Origin: UBA3069 sp050633465
GTDB taxonomy: Bacteria; Pseudomonadota; Alphaproteobacteria; Rhodobacterales; Rhodobacteraceae
Reading direction: 5' to 3'
NCBI GenBank assembly: GCA_050633465.1
Contig: JBOEGO010000012.1
Location: 62,001-126,000, forward strand
DNA length: 64,000 bases
The notes below the pieces were generated by a model. The model had not been told where the DNA came from, searched no databases, and saw only the letters and a list, made by a program, of their open reading frames with translations. The translations under genes were made by a program, and so were the position numbers. Shown here piece by piece: positions 9,057 through 18,175 of this stretch (position 1 is the first letter of the stretch; each line of letters opens with the position of its first letter).

Positions 9057-10415
9057 ATGACCCTCGTATTGAACATCGAGAATTACGACTACCTTGATGA
9101 TGGGGGGCCGGTTCAGTTCACCGTGACGCAACGCGGTTGTCATGTCGGCCGGTCGAACAGCATGGATTGGGTATTGCCGGACCCAAGCCGCCATATTTCG
9201 TCGCAGCATTTCGAGGTGTTTTTTCAGGACGGGCATTATTGGCTGCGGGATGTGTCAACAAACGGCACCTTCTTGCAGGGGCAGCGATATCGCCTGGATC
9301 AGCCGCATCAATTGTCGCACATGGATAGGTTTCATGTGGGGCAATACATCATCTCTGCCTCTCTTCAGGCCGGGGTCAATCCGACCTTACCGCAGGCGCA
9401 ATCGGTGCCACATGCCGCCGCGCCCGAACCATGGGCCGGTCAGGCCAGCGATGCCGACCCATGGGATTTGGGCGGCGCGGCCGATCCCATCAACCCTCTA
9501 CCAGCCGACCCATATGCAAGGCGCGAAGATTTCGCTGATGATTTCATCGCCAATCCGGTGTTCGAACAACCCGCGCCTTTGGCACCACCACCCGCTGCGC
9601 CCATTCCAGAACCGCTAGCGGCCCCCACACCCCAGCCTGCGCCGGCTGTCCCGCCACAGCCGGCACCGACATTGACCCCGCCAAGTCTAGAAGCAGCGGC
9701 CCATGTTCCGGGGCTATCTCTGCCACCGACCGTGTTGCCCGAAATACCACCTGTGGCACCCGCGCCACGCCCCGATGTTTCGCAAATCCCGCGACCGATG
9801 CCGCAGCCCGAGCGCAGCGCGCCAAACACGACCAACAGCAACGATGCCATCCTAAAGGCGTTCTGCGAAGGTGCTGGCCTGCGACCAGAAGCCTATGGTG
9901 ATGTGGACCCTGTGGAGCTTGCCCGCTCCATGGGGGAAAGCCTGCGTATCGTTTCAGCCGAGGTCATGGCCCAATTGCAGGCCCGCGCCTCTGCCAAACA
10001 ATTCACGCGTGGGGGAGAGCGCACAATGCGCCGCGCAAGCGATAATAACCCATTGAAATTCCTACCAGATCCAGATCAGGCTATCGAAGCAATGTTCCTG
10101 AAACACCGCGCCGGTTTTCTGAATGGAGCTGATGGGCTTCAAGAGGCGCTGCGCGATTTACGCATGCATCAGGTCGCCGTTTTTGCCGCGATCCAGCCCG
10201 CATTGGCCGAACTTTTGAACGACCTTGCGCCAGAAGTGATAGAAAAAGACAGCGGTGGCGGCGTTCTGGGCGGCGGCAAACGCGCCAAGGCATGGGATAC
10301 CTTTGTCGAACGCTGGGATACCAAGACCAGCAAGCATGAAAATGGAATTCTTGATGAATTTTTGGTCCACTTTGCACGGGCCTATGCTGATATGGCGGGT
10401 TCAGACCTTGGTTAA
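9057..10415 (+). CDS. tagH: T6SS FHA-domain protein TagH/Fha
   Basis: Fha binds phosphothreonine made by the PpkA kinase and thereby switches on T6SS assembly. The 452-aa protein has an N-terminal FHA domain (about residues 20-85) with the expected residues: G31-R32, S48-x2-H51 and N69-G70. A Pro/Ala-rich linker (about 105-260) follows, then the TagH C-terminal domain with AFCEGAGL and a final helical part. ATG 9057 is used; an in-frame TTG at 9048 is an alternative. Likely ligands are the TVIGG threonines in TssL and PpkA encoded in this window. Confidence 0.9.
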   Translation: MTLVLNIENYDYLDDGGPVQFTVTQRGCHVGRSNSMDWVLPDPSRHISSQHFEVFFQDGHYWLRDVSTNGTFLQGQRYRLDQPHQLSHMDRFHVGQYIISASLQAGVNPTLPQAQSVPHAAAPEPWAGQASDADPWDLGGAADPINPLPADPYARREDFADDFIANPVFEQPAPLAPPPAAPIPEPLAAPTPQPAPAVPPQPAPTLTPPSLEAAAHVPGLSLPPTVLPEIPPVAPAPRPDVSQIPRPMPQPERSAPNTTNSNDAILKAFCEGAGLRPEAYGDVDPVELARSMGESLRIVSAEVMAQLQARASAKQFTRGGERTMRRASDNNPLKFLPDPDQAIEAMFLKHRAGFLNGADGLQEALRDLRMHQVAVFAAIQPALAELLNDLAPEVIEKDSGGGVLGGGKRAKAWDTFVERWDTKTSKHENGILDEFLVHFARAYADMAGSDLG

Positions 10416-10451
10416 TGCTAAATCGGAAACACTTGTTTTCCCTTTATTTGC

Positions 10452-10480
10452 TTGACCTTGGGTTAAAACATTAACACGAT
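10452..10480 (+). promoter_or_regulatory. Candidate promoter upstream of tssA
   Basis: TTGACC at 10452-10457 is followed by exactly 17 bases and CACGAT at 10475-10480, a sigma-70-like layout 41 bases before the tssA ATG. The same TTGACC-N17-CAC(A/G)AT arrangement occurs upstream of tssK on the other strand. Confidence 0.4.
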
Positions 10481-10521
10481 GCGCGGCGTATGCCGGATTT
10501 GTGCGAACAGGGAATTGGTTG

Positions 10522-11877
10522 ATGGCGTTTGAATGGTTGACGGGCCCCGTATCAGAGGAGGCCCCCTGCGGGCCCGATCTGGAACGCGCGGACGATGCCG
10601 AATTCATCGACTATTATTTCGAGGCCGAGGGCCGCCTGCCAGAACAATACGTCAAACCCGGAATGCGCCACAAAGGCGAAGGGTCGGATGATGCCGTATT
10701 CGACCCCAAATCCATCGACCACCGCAAAGAACGCCAAACGATCGAAACCCTGCTGAAACGCAGCCGCGACTTACGTCTGTTGTCGCTTTTGGCGCGTTTT
10801 GAAATTCTGGCGGGCCGCCTGCCCGGATTTGCAGATGCATTAGAAGGCATGGTCGCCATACTGGGAAAGTGGCCAAATGACGCCCACCCGTTGGTCACCA
10901 CATCCAACACCGACCGCCGCATGGCGCTGGATTTTCTGAACACCCGCGCCACAGTCATTGCGCCGCTGCAACATTTGCCGCTGAACGGGCAACCCGATGC
11001 CACCTTGCGCCGCTATATGGCCGCATCCGGCAAGGTCTCCCCGCGCAGCGACGAAGAAGACGCAACAGCGCAGCAGATCACGGATGCACTGGCAGATGAC
11101 AGTTTCAAAACGGCGGTTTCCAAATCGCAGGCCGATTTGACGCGTGCGGCCACTGCGCTGACAACACTGGCGCGACTGGGCAAGACTCATCCGACGAAAC
11201 CCATGTCGGTTGATTTCGAAACGGTGTTAACCACGATTTCCGAAATGCAGGCCTTGATCCGTTCAGCCCGGCCGGAATTGACTGTATACGAAGCCGCCAC
11301 CCCCATCGAAGACGCGCCGGAACAGGCTCCCGATGCGCCCCAGCCCGCAGGTGATGCTCCGGTTGCCAAGGCAGCGACCGTTTCTGATGCGCAGGCCGCG
11401 GGCGATCTGAGCGGGCAACCGGCCGCAAGGGTGACACTTGAAGCCATTGAGGGATACTTACGCAACGCCGAGCCCAGCTCTGCTGCGTTGTTGTTGGTGG
11501 TGCAAGCGCGTCTTTTGATCGGCAAACCCTTGATCGAGGCGCTGGAAACACTGATCCCGGGTGACGCATCAAAGGCCGTGATCAACTTTGGCCCCGCCAC
11601 CGGGTTTTCATTGCCAATGGAACGGTTGCGCGCCCTTTCAAACGAGGCCGCGCTGGACCAAAAAGCCGAAACCGACACCCAACCGGCAGCCCCGCCAGTG
11701 ATGAAAACCCGCGCCGATGTGGCCGCCAACCTGCGTTCTGTCGAAAACTGGTTTCGCCGCAACGAACCCGCAAGCCCGATACCAATCCTGTTGGTGCGCG
11801 CACGATCCTATCTGGACAAAGACTTCGAGGCCCTACTGGCCGAACTCATACCACTGCAGCAAACTGAACAAAGCTAA
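10522..11877 (+). CDS. tssA: T6SS cap/initiator protein TssA
   Basis: TssA starts and caps the contractile sheath in the cytoplasm. The 451-aa product has the ImpA_N signature near its start (SEEAPCGPDLERADDAEF) and the LLSLLARFEILAGRLPGFAD region. The C-terminal half carries two copies of one motif: residues near 320-357 (IEGYLRNAEPSS...ALETLIP) and the last 40 residues (VENWFRRNEPAS...LAELIP). The ATG at 10522 with AGGGA upstream is preferred to the GTG at 10501. Confidence 0.9.
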   Translation: MAFEWLTGPVSEEAPCGPDLERADDAEFIDYYFEAEGRLPEQYVKPGMRHKGEGSDDAVFDPKSIDHRKERQTIETLLKRSRDLRLLSLLARFEILAGRLPGFADALEGMVAILGKWPNDAHPLVTTSNTDRRMALDFLNTRATVIAPLQHLPLNGQPDATLRRYMAASGKVSPRSDEEDATAQQITDALADDSFKTAVSKSQADLTRAATALTTLARLGKTHPTKPMSVDFETVLTTISEMQALIRSARPELTVYEAATPIEDAPEQAPDAPQPAGDAPVAKAATVSDAQAAGDLSGQPAARVTLEAIEGYLRNAEPSSAALLLVVQARLLIGKPLIEALETLIPGDASKAVINFGPATGFSLPMERLRALSNEAALDQKAETDTQPAAPPVMKTRADVAANLRSVENWFRRNEPASPIPILLVRARSYLDKDFEALLAELIPLQQTEQS

Positions 11878-11962
11878 CGCGAATATATTGTGACACACCC
11901 TTAAAGCCGTTGACTTGCCGCGGCGAGGCGGGTTCACTGAATACAACCAAGGAGATAGACGC

Positions 11963-12487
11963 ATGGCATCTGATAAAGCCACGGATTTCATCAAGAGAAA
12001 CCGCCCGCCACGGGTGAACATTTCCTATGAAGACCCATATGACGCCGAAAAGATGGTGGAATTGCCCTTCGTCATGGGCGTGATGTCCGACCTTTCGGGC
12101 AACAATTCTGCCGTGGAAAAGCCCCCCGTAGAAGAGCGCGATTTCCGCGATGTCACAGCCGCCACGCTGGACACATTCATGGAAGACATCGCCCCCGGCG
12201 TGTCCTTCAATGTGGAAAACAAGGTCGACGAAAACCCCGAGGGCCGTTTGGGCGTCGCGTTGAACTTCACCAAGATGGATGATTTCAATCCGGCCGAGGT
12301 CGCCCGTCAGGTGCCCGCGCTGAACAAACTTTTGCAGGCGCGCCAGCACCTTGCCAACTTGCAGCGCTACATGAACAGCAAGCCCAAGGCGCAAGAGCAG
12401 ATCAAAATGTTGCTGAATGACCCCGAGTTGATGGCCGCGCTAAGCGAACGCAACGAAGGCCCAGCAGACGCGCAGGAGGACGAATAA
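11963..12487 (+). CDS. tssB: T6SS sheath small subunit TssB
   Basis: TssB (VipA) co-polymerises with TssC into the contractile sheath. The 174-aa product carries family patterns: RPPRVNISYEDPYDAEKMVE, LPFVMGVMSDLSGN, VSFNVENKV and LGVALNFTKMDDF. The start is the ATG at 11963 preceded by AAGGAG. A TTGACT at 11910 might be a -35 element but no matching -10 is clear. Followed one base later by tssC. Confidence 0.96.
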   Translation: MASDKATDFIKRNRPPRVNISYEDPYDAEKMVELPFVMGVMSDLSGNNSAVEKPPVEERDFRDVTAATLDTFMEDIAPGVSFNVENKVDENPEGRLGVALNFTKMDDFNPAEVARQVPALNKLLQARQHLANLQRYMNSKPKAQEQIKMLLNDPELMAALSERNEGPADAQEDE

Positions 12488-12488
12488 G

Positions 12489-13979
12489 ATGTCGAGCGAC
12501 GCACAATCCCAAACGGCGGAACAGTCCGCCGGCCTTTCCGAGCTTGATGAATTCTCGGATATTCTGCGCCAGACGATCAAGCCGCGCTCCGAAGTCGCCG
12601 CCAAAGAGGTGGACAACGCCGTGGTTGCGCTTGTGCGCGAAGCCATGGACGATCAGGCCGTCATCGCCGAAGACGTGATTGATACCATCGACGCGATTCT
12701 GGCCAAGATCGACAAAAAACTGACTGATCAGGTCAATGAAATCATCCACCACGAAGAATATCAGAAACTGGAATCCTCGTGGCGCGGTCTGGCATATACG
12801 GTCAACAATTCCGAAACCGACAGCAGCCTGCGCGTTAAGGTGCTGAACGTAGCCAAAACCGAACTTCAGTCCGAAATGCGCCGTTTCCCCGGTGCAAAAT
12901 GGGACAAAAGCCCCCTGTTTCAAAAGATTTACGAACAGGAATTCGGCACGCTTGGTGGCAAACCCTATGGCGCGCTGATTGGCGATTACTATTTCGGTTT
13001 CAGCTCGGCCGATGTGTCGCTGCTGCGTGACATCGGTAAAATCGCCGCTGCGGCCCATGCACCCTTTGTTTCTGCCGCTTCGCCCGAACTGCTGGGCATG
13101 GACAGCTGGAATGAAATCGGCACCCCGCCGGACCTCTCCGAAATCTTTGATACCCCTGATTACGCCGCGTGGAACGGCCTGCGCGACAGCGAAAATTCGC
13201 GCTATCTGGCCCTGACCATGCCCCGCGTTTTGTCCCGTGATCCCTATGGGCAGGACAGCACCTCGGTTGTCGAAGAGTTCAATTTTGAAGAAGAAACCGA
13301 CGGCCATCAGGGCGAAAAATACGCATGGATGAACGCGGCCCACACCATGGCCGTAAACATCAACCGCGCCCACAAGGAACACGGTTGGACCGTGCAGATC
13401 CGTGGTGTGCAGTCGGGTGGGGAGGTGTTGAACCTGCCCAGCCACACCTTTGAAACCGGCGACGGGTCCAAGGACCTGAAATGCCCGACCGAGGTATCCA
13501 TCACCGACCGCCGCGAAGGCGAATTGAGCGCCGCTGGCCTGATGTCGATTGTGCACCGCAAGCACACCGACAAGGCCGCGTTCATCGGTGCCCAATCGCT
13601 GTATCGTCCGAAAAAATATACGGATGAACTGGCGACTGCTTCGGACAATATGTCTTCTCGTTTGCCCTATATTTTCGCGGTTTCGCGTTTCAGCCACTAT
13701 CTGAAATGCATGGTCCGCGACAAAATCGGTCAAAGCCCGGACCGCCTGCAATTGCAAAACGATCTGCAAAGCTGGGTGAACAAATACGTGTCGGGCAACC
13801 CCGAAAGCGCAAGCGAGAAGGAGAAGGCGAAGAAGCCATTGGCAGGCGCCAAGGTGGAAGTCGTCGAAGACGAGGAGAACCCCGGGTACTATGTCGGCAA
13901 ATTTTTCCTCAAGCCGCATTTTCAACTGGAGGGTATGGACATTGGGATGAGCCTCGTGTCCAAACTTCCAAGCAAGTGA
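12489..13979 (+). CDS. tssC: T6SS sheath large subunit TssC
   Basis: TssC (VipB) is the large sheath subunit whose contraction drives the needle and whose debris is recycled by ClpV. The 496-aa product has ESSWRGLAYTVNNSETDSSL, GALIGDYYFGFSSADVSLL, the LPYIFAVSRFSHYLKCMVRD stretch and a C-terminal LKPHFQLEGMDIGMSLVSKL. Length is normal. It directly follows tssB, so equal production of the two is likely. Confidence 0.97.
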   Translation: MSSDAQSQTAEQSAGLSELDEFSDILRQTIKPRSEVAAKEVDNAVVALVREAMDDQAVIAEDVIDTIDAILAKIDKKLTDQVNEIIHHEEYQKLESSWRGLAYTVNNSETDSSLRVKVLNVAKTELQSEMRRFPGAKWDKSPLFQKIYEQEFGTLGGKPYGALIGDYYFGFSSADVSLLRDIGKIAAAAHAPFVSAASPELLGMDSWNEIGTPPDLSEIFDTPDYAAWNGLRDSENSRYLALTMPRVLSRDPYGQDSTSVVEEFNFEEETDGHQGEKYAWMNAAHTMAVNINRAHKEHGWTVQIRGVQSGGEVLNLPSHTFETGDGSKDLKCPTEVSITDRREGELSAAGLMSIVHRKHTDKAAFIGAQSLYRPKKYTDELATASDNMSSRLPYIFAVSRFSHYLKCMVRDKIGQSPDRLQLQNDLQSWVNKYVSGNPESASEKEKAKKPLAGAKVEVVEDEENPGYYVGKFFLKPHFQLEGMDIGMSLVSKLPSK

Positions 13980-14038
13980 TAGGCGGCACCCCGCACTGTG
14001 ATCTTTCCTAAGTACTGCCGTAAACAAGGAGCTTAACT

Positions 14039-14536
14039 ATGGCTGTCGATATTTTCCTGACCCTTTCCAACAACATCAAGGGCGAGTCCCAAGATGCAAC
14101 CTACCGTGACAACATTGACGTTCTGGCGTGGTCCTGGGGTCTGTCCCAGTCCGGCACGACCCATGTTGGTGCTGGCGGCGGCGGCGGCAAAGTAAACGTG
14201 CAGGACATCAACCTGACCAAATACGTTGACCTTGCTTCCAACGACCTGATCAAGCGCTGTACCTCGGGCGAGCACATCGAATACGGTGAACTGATCGTGC
14301 GTAAATCGGGCGGCAACGCGCCGGTTGAATATTTCCGCCTGAAAATGGAAAACATCATGATTTCGTCCTACAACACGGGCGGTTCCAAGGATGGTCTGGA
14401 CCGGATTCAGGAAAGCCTGAACCTGAACTTCCGCCGCTTTGAAATCACCTACACCCTGCAAGAAGAATCCGGTGCCGCTGGTGCCGAAACTCTGACCGGT
14501 TGGGACATCGCGGAAAACAAGGAGTGGAGCGCGTAA
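14039..14536 (+). CDS. hcp: T6SS tube protein Hcp (TssD)
   Basis: Hcp forms hexameric rings that stack into the expelled inner tube. The 165-aa product matches the family: MAVDIFLTLSNNIKGESQD, VLAWSWGLSQSGT, VNVQDINLTKYVDLAS and GGNAPVEYFRLKMENIM. It is a plain Hcp with no effector extension. AAGGAG lies seven bases before the ATG, and a strong terminator follows, fitting high expression as a separate or terminal transcript. Confidence 0.97.
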   Translation: MAVDIFLTLSNNIKGESQDATYRDNIDVLAWSWGLSQSGTTHVGAGGGGGKVNVQDINLTKYVDLASNDLIKRCTSGEHIEYGELIVRKSGGNAPVEYFRLKMENIMISSYNTGGSKDGLDRIQESLNLNFRRFEITYTLQEESGAAGAETLTGWDIAENKEWSA

Positions 14537-14564
14537 GCCTCTCCTCTTTTCGCAGCGAACCATG

Positions 14565-14596
14565 GGGCCGGCGATATGCTTTCGCCGGCCCTTTTT
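14565..14596 (+). terminator. Strong intrinsic terminator after hcp
   Basis: GGGCCGGCGA (14565-14574) pairs perfectly with TCGCCGGCCC (14582-14591), a 10-bp GC-rich stem with a 7-base loop, followed immediately by TTTTT (14592-14596). It would cap the upstream tss/hcp transcript and reduce read-through into tssE. Confidence 0.85.
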
Positions 14597-14703
14597 CCAC
14601 AAACCCCTTTTGTTTACCGTGCCATTGAATGCCCAATCCCGATGCCACAATCCCCCCCGGCGGTCACGACCAGTCCCGCCATTCGCGGCGGCAGGTTTCA
14701 CTG

Positions 14704-15219
14704 ATGCATGTGTTTCGTTCGGCTGCGGAACAGGGCAATTCCCGATCCACTGACAAGGTGTATCAGGATGGCGACCGCGCCATAACGGTGCAAAGCCGCC
14801 AACGCCGCGAAGGCGTGGACGAGGGCGAGTTGCGCCGCCATCTGAGCATTGATCTGGACAATCTGATGAATACAATCCGGCTGGATGCTATCATACCGCT
14901 GGACAATTACCCCTATGTGGCCCGTTCGGTGCTGAATTTCGGGTTCAAGGATATGAGCAGCCTCAGCCGCTCGCGCCAGACCGAAACCAAAATCGCCGCC
15001 TCGATCCGGCAAAGCCTGATCGACCACGAACCCCGCCTGATCCCCGAAAGCATCGAAATCAACATCAGCGCATCCAAGGACAGCAACACCCAGCGTGTCT
15101 CTTACGAGGTGGTCGCCGAAATGGCCGCTGACCCGGTTGATATCCCGCTGGATTTCGTGGCCGAGGTCGATCTGGGGGCCGGTAAGATGAAAATGAAACG
15201 CCTGCGTGTGCAAAAATGA
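14704..15219 (+). CDS. tssE: T6SS baseplate protein TssE
   Basis: TssE is the gp25-like baseplate wedge protein that connects to the sheath. The 171-aa product has the gp25 core: ELRRHLSIDLDNLMNTIRLD, SVLNFGFKDMSSLSR, KIAASIRQSLIDHEPRLIPE and a C-terminal beta region. The start is uncertain: ATG 14704 has an AGG upstream and leaves room for a promoter after the hcp terminator; ATG 14629 gives 196 aa but has no ribosome site. It overlaps tssF by ATGA. Confidence 0.88.
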   Translation: MHVFRSAAEQGNSRSTDKVYQDGDRAITVQSRQRREGVDEGELRRHLSIDLDNLMNTIRLDAIIPLDNYPYVARSVLNFGFKDMSSLSRSRQTETKIAASIRQSLIDHEPRLIPESIEINISASKDSNTQRVSYEVVAEMAADPVDIPLDFVAEVDLGAGKMKMKRLRVQK

Positions 15220-17138
15220 GAAAGGCGTTTCGCGACAAGTATAATCAGGAACTTTCGCTGCTTTATGAACGTGCGGCGGAATTCGCATCGGAATACCCCG
15301 GTTTGGCGGATCGTTTGGGCGGGTTGTTGCGCGAAAACACCGACCCGGCCGTGGCTGGTCTGTTAGAGGGCACCGCCTTTTTGGCCGCGCGCGTTCAGCT
15401 GAAACTGGACGAAGAATTTCGCGGCTTTACCGAGGAATTGCTGGAGCAGATTTTCCCCGATGCCCTGGCCCCGATGCCCAGTATGATGCTGGTGCAGGGC
15501 AATCCGCCCGTCGACAACAAGGATCTGGACGAGGGCATGCATTTTGCCGCCGGTTCCTACATCGACGCACGGTTTGTCGATGCCGATCAACGGGTTGCCT
15601 GCCGTTATCGTCTGGGTGCGCCGCTTACCCTGTGGCCACTGGACATCACCAACCTCACCTATCTGGAAAACCCCGCCACAGTGTCTGCCCTTGGCATGGA
15701 TGCTGCGGATGGCACATTGGCCGGGCTGTCAATTGATCTGACACGCAGCGGCGCAGACCCTGACGCGCCGCTGTCGGGCATTCCGCTGGACGATCTGACC
15801 TTTTTCCTGACTGGCCCGATGCAGGACGCCATCGCGCTCTATGAACAGTTGCATTGCAATCTGGCGCGGCTGTCATTGCGCTATCTTGATGACAATGGCG
15901 ATGCGATGTTTGTGCGCCTGTCGCCAGATCAATTGCAGCAAATCGGGTTCAGCGACAGTGAGCGTATGCTGCCCCATGATTCCCGCCTGTTCGAAGGTTT
16001 CGCCATGCTGCGCGAGGCCTTCGCCTTTTCGCGTAAACTGCTAGGGTTCCGGCTGACCGGATTGCGCCAACCCCTGCGCAATATCAAGCGTGCGAATTGC
16101 CAAATCGTGATGGAATTCGACCGCTTGAACCCTGCACTGGCCGCGCGTCTGAAACCCGAACACGTCAACCTGCACGTCACCACCGCCGTCAACCTGTTCG
16201 AAGAAACATCCAGTCAGGTGCGGCTGGACGGCAAGCGTCACGAATATGTAGTGACCCCCGACAGCAGCCCCGTCACCCATTACGAAATCCAAGGTATAAC
16301 AGAGGTTTACGCCCATTACGTTGGCGCCCAAACCAAGGTGCGCGTGCTGCCCCTATACGGGTTGCCCGGTGACGGTGTGAACCCGCGCAATGCGCTGTAT
16401 TTCACGTCCCGTCGCAAGGAACGTCGCCTGACCGCACAGGAAAAACGGTTTGGCCGCAGGCATCGCTATCGTGGCACCGAAACCTATATCGCGCTGTATG
16501 AACCGCCCGACGAAGACAGCAATGAGGGCGCGCAACGCATGCAAATAAAGGCGCTATGCTCTAACCGGCACCTGCCCGAATACCTGCCGATTGCCGGATC
16601 GCGTGATGATTTTCACATGGTCGATGATGTCACCGTATCCATGGCCTGTGTCGCGGGGCCAACCCCGCCACGCGAACCCCTGACCGTGCTGGAAAGTCAG
16701 GCCGCGCATCGCGCCATTCAGGGCGATGTGTATTGGCGCGTCATCAGCTATCTGTCGCTCAGCCATTTCGGTCTGGATGATCGCAGGGGCGGCGACAGCG
16801 CGGCGGGCATTCACGAAATGCTATCGCTGTTCATTGATCCATCAGACGCCGCAACCGAAACCCAGATTCAGGGCATTCGCGGGCTGGCCACACGCCCCAT
16901 CACCCGTTCTATCCGGCGCGAAGACGGATTTTTCCCCGCGCGCGGCATCGAAATCACCCTGACCTTTGACGAGGAAGCATACGAGGGCAGCGGCATCATC
17001 CTGATGGGCGCGATCCTTGACAGGTTTCTGGCCGAATACGCCCCGATCAACAGCTTTACCCAAACGGTTATCGCCTCGCAGCAACGTGGCGTGATCAAAC
17101 GCTGGCCCCCACGCACCGGCAGTGGCCCACTGTTATGA
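15216..17138 (+). CDS. tssF: T6SS baseplate protein TssF
   Basis: TssF (VasA/ImpG) forms the baseplate wedge with TssG and TssK. The 640-aa product begins with the typical YNQELSLLYERAAEFASEYP and contains DPAVAGLLEGTAFLAARVQL, then LEQIFPDALAPMPSM and a C-terminal VEITLTFDEEAYEGSG-like segment (GIEITLTFDEEAYEGSGIIL). Length is normal. It overlaps both tssE and tssG by four bases, so the three are co-translated. Confidence 0.96.
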   Translation: MRKAFRDKYNQELSLLYERAAEFASEYPGLADRLGGLLRENTDPAVAGLLEGTAFLAARVQLKLDEEFRGFTEELLEQIFPDALAPMPSMMLVQGNPPVDNKDLDEGMHFAAGSYIDARFVDADQRVACRYRLGAPLTLWPLDITNLTYLENPATVSALGMDAADGTLAGLSIDLTRSGADPDAPLSGIPLDDLTFFLTGPMQDAIALYEQLHCNLARLSLRYLDDNGDAMFVRLSPDQLQQIGFSDSERMLPHDSRLFEGFAMLREAFAFSRKLLGFRLTGLRQPLRNIKRANCQIVMEFDRLNPALAARLKPEHVNLHVTTAVNLFEETSSQVRLDGKRHEYVVTPDSSPVTHYEIQGITEVYAHYVGAQTKVRVLPLYGLPGDGVNPRNALYFTSRRKERRLTAQEKRFGRRHRYRGTETYIALYEPPDEDSNEGAQRMQIKALCSNRHLPEYLPIAGSRDDFHMVDDVTVSMACVAGPTPPREPLTVLESQAAHRAIQGDVYWRVISYLSLSHFGLDDRRGGDSAAGIHEMLSLFIDPSDAATETQIQGIRGLATRPITRSIRREDGFFPARGIEITLTFDEEAYEGSGIILMGAILDRFLAEYAPINSFTQTVIASQQRGVIKRWPPRTGSGPLL

Positions 17139-18151
17139 ACAAGCGGCAGGATGACATCAACGCCGAGGCAAAGCGGCTGTCAGTTGCGGGTAAAATGGGC
17201 CTGTTCACCACCCTGCGCCGGGTGGAGCGTAACAGCCCCCACGCGCCGCGCATCGGCAAAAACCGCCGATTGTCAGATGAACCTGTGCATATCGGGCAAG
17301 ACCCCGATTTGCGGTTTCCCACCTCTGATCTGTCGGATGCCGAACAACGTGCCGACGGCAAATTTCACATTCGCAGCCGCATTTTGGGCTATTTCGGCCC
17401 GCAAGGCGCATTGCCCCTGAACACCACGGAAGAGGTCGCACGCTGGGCACATTGGGGCGACCACGGGTTCGTGAAATTCGTCGATATTTTCTCGACCCGC
17501 TTCCTGCAATTGTTCTTTCGCGCTTGGTCGGATTCGCACGCGATCACCCAATTTGACCAGCCTGACAAAGACAGATTTCAGGCCTATATCGGTGCCCTTA
17601 GCGGTATTTCCACACCCGCCTTTCGCAACCATGACAGCATTGACGACACATTCCGCACCTCGATGGTCGGGCTGCACGCGGCGCGGGTCAAATCCCCCGT
17701 CCGGTTGCGCCAGTTGATCGAACATCACCTGGGGTCCGATGTCGAGGTGCAGGAACACGCTCCCACATGGATCGAGTTCGAGGAATCCGATCGTAACAGC
17801 CTTGGCGCGCGCGGCAGCAGTTTGGGGCGTGATATGTTTCTGGGCGCAAGGATGCGCACGGTGAATGACCGGATCAAACTGAACATACGCACTCGGACCC
17901 TGCCAGAATACCGCCGCTACCTGCCCGGGGGCACGGCCCATAAACAACTGGCCGATCTGGTGTTCTGGTATCTTGGAAAAACGCTCGAAGTGGCGGTGGA
18001 ACTGTCCCTGCCCGCCAATGAAATACCGCCCGCGACCTTGGGCGAAACCGTGCAACTGGGATGGATGGCCGCCGTCGCGCCTGACTATCCCGCAGCCGAA
18101 AAGCGACAGATCGCCGTGGCCAAATATATTCTGGGCCAACAGGCGGCATAG
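17135..18151 (+). CDS. tssG: T6SS baseplate protein TssG
   Basis: TssG (VasB/ImpH) pairs with TssF in the baseplate. The 338-aa product has FTTLRRVERNSPHAPRIG near the start, then FGPQGALPLNTTEEVA, and LGRDMFLGARMRTVNDRIKL and LADLVFWYLGKTLEVAVELS toward the end, all standard for the family. It starts within the tssF stop and is followed 24 bases later by tssH. Confidence 0.95.
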   Translation: MNKRQDDINAEAKRLSVAGKMGLFTTLRRVERNSPHAPRIGKNRRLSDEPVHIGQDPDLRFPTSDLSDAEQRADGKFHIRSRILGYFGPQGALPLNTTEEVARWAHWGDHGFVKFVDIFSTRFLQLFFRAWSDSHAITQFDQPDKDRFQAYIGALSGISTPAFRNHDSIDDTFRTSMVGLHAARVKSPVRLRQLIEHHLGSDVEVQEHAPTWIEFEESDRNSLGARGSSLGRDMFLGARMRTVNDRIKLNIRTRTLPEYRRYLPGGTAHKQLADLVFWYLGKTLEVAVELSLPANEIPPATLGETVQLGWMAAVAPDYPAAEKRQIAVAKYILGQQAA

Positions 18152-18175
18152 GAACAAGTAACTGGGGGAATATCA

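Noticed and set aside
11910..11938. TTGACT followed 17 bases later by TTCACT before tssB, as a promoter.
   Set aside because: The -10 match is poor and the site is close to tssA; not strong enough to list.
12402..14027. A 541-aa leftward open frame opposite tssC.
   Set aside because: It is exactly antisense to a clear tssC gene with strong family motifs; the product is Phe/His/Arg-rich noise from GC-rich third positions.
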